Source of the DNA: Candidatus Methanophagales archaeon
GTDB taxonomy: Archaea; Halobacteriota; Syntropharchaeia; Alkanophagales; Methanospirareceae
Reading direction: 5' to 3'
Length of the DNA stretch: 8,942 nucleotides
NCBI GenBank assembly: GCA_014061035.1
Contig: JACGMN010000047.1
Coordinates: forward strand, 1 to 8,942
Part shown: piece after piece, positions 5,649-8,942 of the stretch
Numbering within the stretch: the first letter of the stretch is position 1
Layout of the letters: every line of letters starts with the position of its first letter
The notes under the pieces: model-generated
The model's input: the letters and a program-made list of their open reading frames with translations, nothing else
Told to the model about the DNA's origin: nothing
The model's database searches: none
Made by a program: the position numbers and the translations under genes

Positions 5649-6503
5649 CTAACGCTCCTGATATGTTCTTATTGCCCTAAGGAGGTCTATTCTCCTGAAC
5701 TCTGGCCAAAACGGGGCACAGAAGTAAGCTGCACATTCGTTCCCGAACGTCTGCCAGGGCAGGAAATTACTCAATCGTATCTCACCCCCGGCTCTTATGA
5801 TCAAATCTACACTTGTCTTCGCTCCACACAAACCAGAAGCAGCATTTTCCTCGCCTTCAATCATGCTTACGTATAAATGCTTTGAGATTGTATCTTCGTC
5901 TATCGTCTCCGAATTTAATACCCCACTTTTTACTTTATTTGCGATTATACGTGCAGCATCAACTATCTCCATCCTTCCACTATACGCGACTGCAATGAAT
6001 AATTTGAATTTGTTATACTGCCCGGTGGCATCCTCTGCTTTCCTTATCGCCGCCTTTACTGATTCCGGCAGTAAATTGAGATTCCCTATTGCGCGGGTTC
6101 TTATTTCATTCTTATGTATTCTTTCATCTCTGCTCAGCTTCTCGAATTTCAGACGCAATAGCTCAAAAAGCTGCTCCTTCTCCTCTTCAGATCGCCGGAA
6201 GTTTTCGATAGAAAAAGCATACAGCGAAAGTTGCCGTACTCCTATATCGAAGCACCATTCGATTACACGCTCTGTTGTCTCCGTACCATACTCGTACCCA
6301 TCTTCAGTTGAGACACCTATTTTTCTCGCATATCTACGGTTTCCATCCATGATTATCGCTACGTGTTCGGGTAAACTTCGCGCAGAGACTTCTGCCTCCA
6401 GCATCTTCTCATACCTCTCGTAAACAGCTCTGCTCAACCAGGTATGCATGCTTACCGCTCTTTGCAATGCGGAGGATTTTATTAATTTTATTATATTCTT
6501 CAC
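5649..6503 (-). CDS. uppS: Archaeal cis-prenyl diphosphate synthase (UppS family)
   Basis: The enzyme extends an allylic diphosphate with isopentenyl diphosphate in cis to make the long polyprenyl (dolichol-type) lipid carrier used for glycan transfer at the membrane. At 284 residues, with about 45 residues before the core, it has the archaeal layout. Visible family motifs are HVAIIMDGNRRYAR (47-60, with the substrate-binding Asp53), LYAFSIENFRRSEEE (94-108), AYSGRMEIVDA (173-183), RAGGEIRLSNFLPWQ (237-251, with Arg237, Arg243 and Ser245) and FWPEFR (265-270). It departs from consensus at Tyr70 (GYEYG, where E. coli UppS has His43 in GHKAG), Ile99 (usually S/T-E-N) and Ala238 (usually RTGGE). 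The GTG start lies two bases after the polB stop, with a GGGG stretch upstream, so the genes are probably translationally coupled. Confidence 0.95.
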   Translation of the reverse strand: MKNIIKLIKSSALQRAVSMHTWLSRAVYERYEKMLEAEVSARSLPEHVAIIMDGNRRYARKIGVSTEDGYEYGTETTERVIEWCFDIGVRQLSLYAFSIENFRRSEEEKEQLFELLRLKFEKLSRDERIHKNEIRTRAIGNLNLLPESVKAAIRKAEDATGQYNKFKLFIAVAYSGRMEIVDAARIIANKVKSGVLNSETIDEDTISKHLYVSMIEGEENAASGLCGAKTSVDLIIRAGGEIRLSNFLPWQTFGNECAAYFCAPFWPEFRRIDLLRAIRTYQER

Positions 6504-6505
6504 AT

Positions 6506-8089
6506 TTACGCCCCTACACCGCCTTCATCTCCGAAGTCCATTACCTTTACCGCCCTCTCATGAAGTTCTACAAGAGTTGCACAGCCTGCAACAGGCGTTA
6601 TATCTAGTTTTTTTTGGTATCCGGTCTGAGACTGCCACGTCCCTGAATTTATAACTAAGACGTTCCGGTATTTAGCAACACCAACAGTATGCGTATGCCC
6701 ACAATGGAATATCTCCGGAACATGGTCGATCACACCATAGTCGTGCCGGTTGGGAACAATGGAAACAGCTTTTCCGTATATCGGAGAAAGATGCCGCCTT
6801 CTCAGCATCTCTATCATCACGTCTTCCGGCTTTTGATAATTCAGTCGCGAGACAGAATTGACAAGATCGTCATACGATTGGCCATGGTATATTAGTACCT
6901 GCACTTGCACCTGCCTGTCACCGATCTGTATGCGAGCGGGGTTGCTCAGGAAAGACGTATTATCCGGGAATAATTCAGTGAGGTTCGCCGGCAAAGGAGG
7001 TTGTGGCTCGGCACTCCTAACCGCATCGTGGTTTCCGGGTACTACCACTATCTGTAAATGAGAAGGTAAATCATGGAAATATCTCGCAGCTATTCTGTAT
7101 TGCTCCCAAATATCTGTGATTGACAGGTCTTTATCCTGACCAGGGTAGACTCCTATCCCGTCTACAATATCGCCGGCAACTACAAGATAAGCAATATTAC
7201 TGCGTTTCGCCTCCTCTTTTAACCAGTGCGTGAAACTATCCCACGCGTCACTTAAAAAGGTCTTGCTTCCTACATGTATATCTGAGATAAAAACCGCATA
7301 GACCGGCTTTTTCTTCTCTGATTCCCTTTCTCTTCTGCTTTCACTTCCGGAAGAAGAAGTGCAGAGCGATGATTGCAAATTCGCCGGGGTGTTTGGTACA
7401 GATACCGGTACCGGTACATCAGGATATATTATCTTGTTTGCTATCAAATACTCCCCGCCGTCAGCCAAAAAACCGTTGACGCCTATTACCTCATCTAATA
7501 TCACCTCTTCCTGGTGTATCATAATAACCGAGAGACTCCCGGTAGGGTCTTCTAATTCCACACGTGTATTTCCTTTTACCGTTTTGTTTATGCTTGATAC
7601 CATTCCAACCACCGAGATGTCTTTCTTATCCTCGCGACTGCCATTTCTTACAGACCGTATCTGCACATAATTAAGACGCTTTTTTATTATCTTGCTTAAT
7701 TTCTCATATCTGTCAATGAAATACGGTAAAAAATCTTTATGATCCGCAGCTATATCCTGTACAGGAAGCGAATTTATAACAGTAACAGCGTATGCCTCTG
7801 TATCTACATCTGCGCGCGCACGTGCGCTCTTTTTCTGAATGAAATCTGCTATCTGCTCTTGAGAAATCACACAATTTGAAGGGTTCAATGATTTACTCAT
7901 GCTCTCGGCAACAGCAGCGATCTCGAAATACCAGCCACGCCTACCGTTGCCGCTACCATCACCGCCATCACAACCGTCATAGTCTGTAAGCAGATTTATC
8001 GCATCTGGATGAAGTTGCAATTCAAAATCGGCAAACAGCTTTATAATTTCTAATTCTTTCTCTTTCTGTTTTCCATTATTCACAGCCAT
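6506..8089 (-). CDS. polB: DNA polymerase D small subunit DP1 (3'-5' exonuclease)
   Basis: This is the proofreading subunit of the archaeal replicative polymerase D, which works with the large subunit DP2 (not in this window). The protein of 527 residues has an N-terminal region (1-140), an OB fold (about 155-225) and a calcineurin-like phosphoesterase domain (about 263-515) with all metal-binding motifs: DIHVGS (270-275), GDIVDG (306-311), GNHDAVR (352-358), HGQS (402-405) and CGHTHT (463-468). It therefore looks catalytically active. Low-complexity insertions occur at 38-52 (Asp/Gly), 224-235 (VPVPV) and 393-398 (QVQVQV), each coded by a six-base repeat. The linker between the OB fold and phosphoesterase domain (226-262) is Ser/Arg/Glu rich. 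Its ATG overlaps the thioredoxin stop codon by ten bases, so translation is probably coupled. Confidence 0.96.
   Translation of the reverse strand: MAVNNGKQKEKELEIIKLFADFELQLHPDAINLLTDYDGCDGGDGSGNGRRGWYFEIAAVAESMSKSLNPSNCVISQEQIADFIQKKSARARADVDTEAYAVTVINSLPVQDIAADHKDFLPYFIDRYEKLSKIIKKRLNYVQIRSVRNGSREDKKDISVVGMVSSINKTVKGNTRVELEDPTGSLSVIMIHQEEVILDEVIGVNGFLADGGEYLIANKIIYPDVPVPVSVPNTPANLQSSLCTSSSGSESRRERESEKKKPVYAVFISDIHVGSKTFLSDAWDSFTHWLKEEAKRSNIAYLVVAGDIVDGIGVYPGQDKDLSITDIWEQYRIAARYFHDLPSHLQIVVVPGNHDAVRSAEPQPPLPANLTELFPDNTSFLSNPARIQIGDRQVQVQVLIYHGQSYDDLVNSVSRLNYQKPEDVMIEMLRRRHLSPIYGKAVSIVPNRHDYGVIDHVPEIFHCGHTHTVGVAKYRNVLVINSGTWQSQTGYQKKLDITPVAGCATLVELHERAVKVMDFGDEGGVGA
6897..6914. repeat. Hexamer repeat in polB coding QVQVQV
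   Basis: Units ACCTGC, ACTTGC and ACCTGC (plus strand) code for an alternating Gln/Val run between two phosphoesterase motifs. The repeat is in frame and short. Confidence 0.5.
7403..7418. repeat. Hexamer repeat in polB coding VPVPV
   Basis: TACCGG occurs twice, followed by TACAT, and codes for a Val/Pro run in the linker after the OB fold. The repeat is in frame and short. Confidence 0.5.
7941..7982. repeat. In-frame drifting hexamer repeat in the polB N-terminus
   Basis: Plus-strand units CTACCG, TTGCCG, CTACCA, TCACCG, CCATCA, CAACCG and TCATAG stay in a six-base phase. They code for the Asp/Gly-rich insertion at DP1 residues about 36-49. The unit changes step by step, as in the intergenic arrays. 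Confidence 0.6.
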
Positions 8090-8529
8090 TCCTTTATCTT
8101 CGCTTCCAGATACGGTTTTGGAAGAGCTCCCTGTATAACATCTACCGGGGCGCTGTCTTTAAAGATGATGAGCGTGGGTATAGCCATTATTGCATATTCC
8201 TGGGATATTCTCGGATTCTCATCCACGTTCAGTTTTCCGAAGACTACTCTTCCTGCATATTTCTTCGCCAGTTCCTCAAGTACTGGTGCAATCGTTCTGC
8301 ACGGACTACACCATGGAGCCCAGCAATCCATAACGATTAGCGGATATTTTTTTACCGCTTCTACAAAGGTATCGTCTGTTATCGTTAAAGGCTTATCTAT
8401 CTTGTCTCCGCCCTTTCTCATCGCTTTTTTTTGCTCTCTCATCTCACGCATCTTCCGCTCTCTTATCCGCTCTATCTCCATTCCTTCATCTTTTAAAAAT
8501 CCGTTATCTCCTGCTCTCTCTTCTGACAT
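8080..8529 (-). CDS. trxA: Thioredoxin with charged N-terminal extension
   Basis: The product is a small cytosolic dithiol-disulfide oxidoreductase of 149 residues. The thioredoxin fold spans about 45-149, with active site WCSPC (73-77), the buried acid Asp68 in MDCWAPWC, the cis-proline Pro118 in AIPT, and the FGKLNVDENP segment. The first 45 residues are highly charged (ERIRERKMREMREQKKAMRK) and probably form a helix; some archaeal thioredoxins carry a similar Arg/Lys/Glu helix. ATG 8529 lacks a close Shine-Dalgarno site: AAGGAGG (8550-8556) is about 20 bases away. Met17, with AAGG just upstream, is an alternative start. The stop codon overlaps the start of polB by ten bases, so redox and replication functions share one transcript; a functional link is inference. 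Confidence 0.93.
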   Translation of the reverse strand: MSEERAGDNGFLKDEGMEIERIRERKMREMREQKKAMRKGGDKIDKPLTITDDTFVEAVKKYPLIVMDCWAPWCSPCRTIAPVLEELAKKYAGRVVFGKLNVDENPRISQEYAIMAIPTLIIFKDSAPVDVIQGALPKPYLEAKIKEWL

Positions 8530-8549
8530 ATATGTATTCAGTATTCATA

Positions 8550-8556
8550 CCTCCTT
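8550..8556 (-). promoter_or_regulatory. Strong Shine-Dalgarno site oddly placed for trx
   Basis: AAGGAGG lies 20 bases from the trx ATG. An ATG only one base after GGAGG (8548) opens an out-of-frame 14-codon ORF that overlaps the trx start. A CTG in the trx frame lies eight bases downstream of GGAGG. Which codon is really used cannot be settled from sequence. Confidence 0.4.
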
Positions 8557-8559
8557 CGC

Positions 8560-8670
8560 TTAAGTGTACCGTATTGTGGTTTCCTCGTGACGGTCATCGC
8601 TATCTTTATGAATTATGGCTACCGCAGGGACCGTGCAATACGGCTCGGTTTGTTGCCCCTTCTTTGCCAT
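8560..8670 (-). CDS. Possible 36-residue small protein at the head of the trx-polB operon
   Basis: This short ORF begins MAKKGQQTEPYC and ends ETTIRYT, with stop TAA 30 bases before the trx ATG. I do not recognise it. It has one Cys (12), no membrane segment, and a charged C-terminal half (HKDSDDRHEE). Support for translation comes from AAGGATGATC (8674-8683), an excellent match to the archaeal Shine-Dalgarno sequence, three bases ahead of the ATG, and from a TATA box about 60 bases upstream. Against this, the stretch contains nested inverted repeats (8569-8576 with 8636-8643; 8590-8595 with 8629-8634), so it may be mainly a structured leader RNA. Both may be true, as for a translated leader that controls the genes below it. 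Confidence 0.45.
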   Translation of the reverse strand: MAKKGQQTEPYCTVPAVAIIHKDSDDRHEETTIRYT

Positions 8671-8723
8671 AGTGATCATCCTTCGCTTAATTAGCGAGGT
8701 CAAACTACTCTTCGAAAGGGGCA
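8569..8723 (-). ncRNA. Candidate structured leader RNA upstream of trx
   Basis: Four complementary pairs fall within 155 bases: TGCCCCTT (8654-8661) with AAGGGGCA (8716-8723), CCTTCGCT (8680-8687) with AGCGAGG (8693-8699, one bulge), CCGTATTG (8569-8576) with CAATACGG (8636-8643), and inside that pair ACGGTC (8590-8595) with GACCGT (8629-8634). On the minus-strand transcript the CCGUAUUG stem gains a G-U pair that the other strand would lack. The small hairpin includes the AAGG of the ribosome binding site of the 36-codon ORF. No known riboswitch class is recognised. Confidence 0.4.
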
Positions 8724-8725
8724 TT

Positions 8726-8742
8726 TGATATACTATTTTTTT
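8726..8742 (-). promoter_or_regulatory. BRE/TATA promoter of the trx-polB-uppS-thpR operon
   Basis: On the minus strand a run of A (BRE-like) is followed by TAGTATATC, an acceptable archaeal TATA box. Predicted transcription starts near 8702, about 32 bases ahead of the 36-codon ORF. If so, the left half of the 8716-8723 repeat would lie just upstream of the RNA and that outer stem would not form in it. Confidence 0.5.
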
Positions 8743-8776
8743 TAGTACTTAAACATTACTTGTTTGTAACTACTCA

Positions 8777-8812
8777 GGTTCAAAGTTCCGGGGTTCACGG
8801 TTCACGGTTAGA
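8777..8812. repeat. GTTCACG-type heptamer array, copy 1
   Basis: GTTC or GTTA recurs at 8778, 8785, 8793, 8800 and 8807, that is every seven bases with one extra base. The last 21 bases (8792-8812) recur exactly at 8894-8914. Confidence 0.75.
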
Positions 8813-8880
8813 AACCGATGACCATAAACTCGTATGAAGATAACGCGACCATCTGTGAACAGTCAATCCCTTTTGCAGGG

Positions 8881-8914
8881 GTTCCAGGTTCACGGTTCAC
8901 GGTTCACGGTTAGA
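8881..8914. repeat. GTTCACG-type heptamer array, copy 2
   Basis: GTTC or GTTA recurs at 8881, 8888, 8895, 8902 and 8909 without a break. The spacer between the two copies (8813-8880) shows no ORF, RNA or other feature that I can support. GGTTCAAAG occurs both at 8777 and at 8931, near the window edge, so the arrays may belong to a larger repeat that continues beyond it. Confidence 0.75.
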
Positions 8915-8942
8915 CCGGTGAAAATTAAACGGTTCAAAGATA

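Noticed and set aside
5797..6423. A 208-codon plus-strand ORF
   Set aside because: It is the antisense shadow of uppS, with no domain and no ribosome binding site.
8564..8678. Transposable element bounded by 12-base direct repeats
   Set aside because: The ends of the segment are not inverted repeats and it encodes no transposase. Kept only as a possible insertion in the findings.
8813..8880. C/D-box guide RNA or tRNA between the two GTTCACG arrays
   Set aside because: CGATGA only partly matches a C box, no proper D boxes follow at the right spacing, and no cloverleaf can be drawn.

Overview
The window looks like a chromosomal segment of a euryarchaeon. It carries the small (exonuclease) subunit of the archaea-specific D-family DNA polymerase, archaeal-type aIF5B, an archaeal-type cis-prenyltransferase, a METTL5-like rRNA methylase, archaeal TATA/BRE promoter elements and Shine-Dalgarno sites of the GGAGGTGATC type. 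A complete type I DnaJ and a PII protein fit a methanogen or methane-oxidiser-like lineage; the lineage is inference and the species cannot be named.

Layout, left to right. (1) The 3' end of a PII nitrogen-regulator gene (+), a T-rich terminator, then a METTL5-like RNA methylase (+). (2) A 120-base convergent gap that is almost entirely a 'drifting' heptamer repeat. (3) A minus-strand dnaJ-infB unit (chaperone co-factor plus initiator-tRNA/subunit-joining factor). (4) A divergent promoter region and a plus-strand winged-helix protein of unknown function. (5) A convergent gap holding a 100-base element with 14-bp inverted ends and a second heptamer array. (6) A tight minus-strand operon, in transcription order: small ORF/structured leader, thioredoxin, DP1 of DNA polymerase D (polB), cis-prenyl diphosphate synthase (uppS) and 2'-5' RNA ligase-like cyclic phosphodiesterase (thpR). 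The last four overlap or nearly abut. (7) An intergenic right end with two more heptamer arrays (GTTCACG type).

The genes are mostly ordinary housekeeping: translation, protein folding, replication, lipid-carrier synthesis, RNA processing and redox. The unusual signals lie between and inside them. Short tandem repeats whose unit changes stepwise from copy to copy occur with period 7 in the gaps, period 8 in one leader, and period 6 (in frame) inside dnaJ, polB and thpR. One 19-base repeat segment is shared in inverted orientation between the infB stop codon and the 4.9-kb element. The leader of the trx-polB operon holds a 36-codon ORF with a strong ribosome binding site, and the same stretch contains several nested inverted repeats. 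It could therefore be a small protein gene, a structured regulatory RNA, or both.
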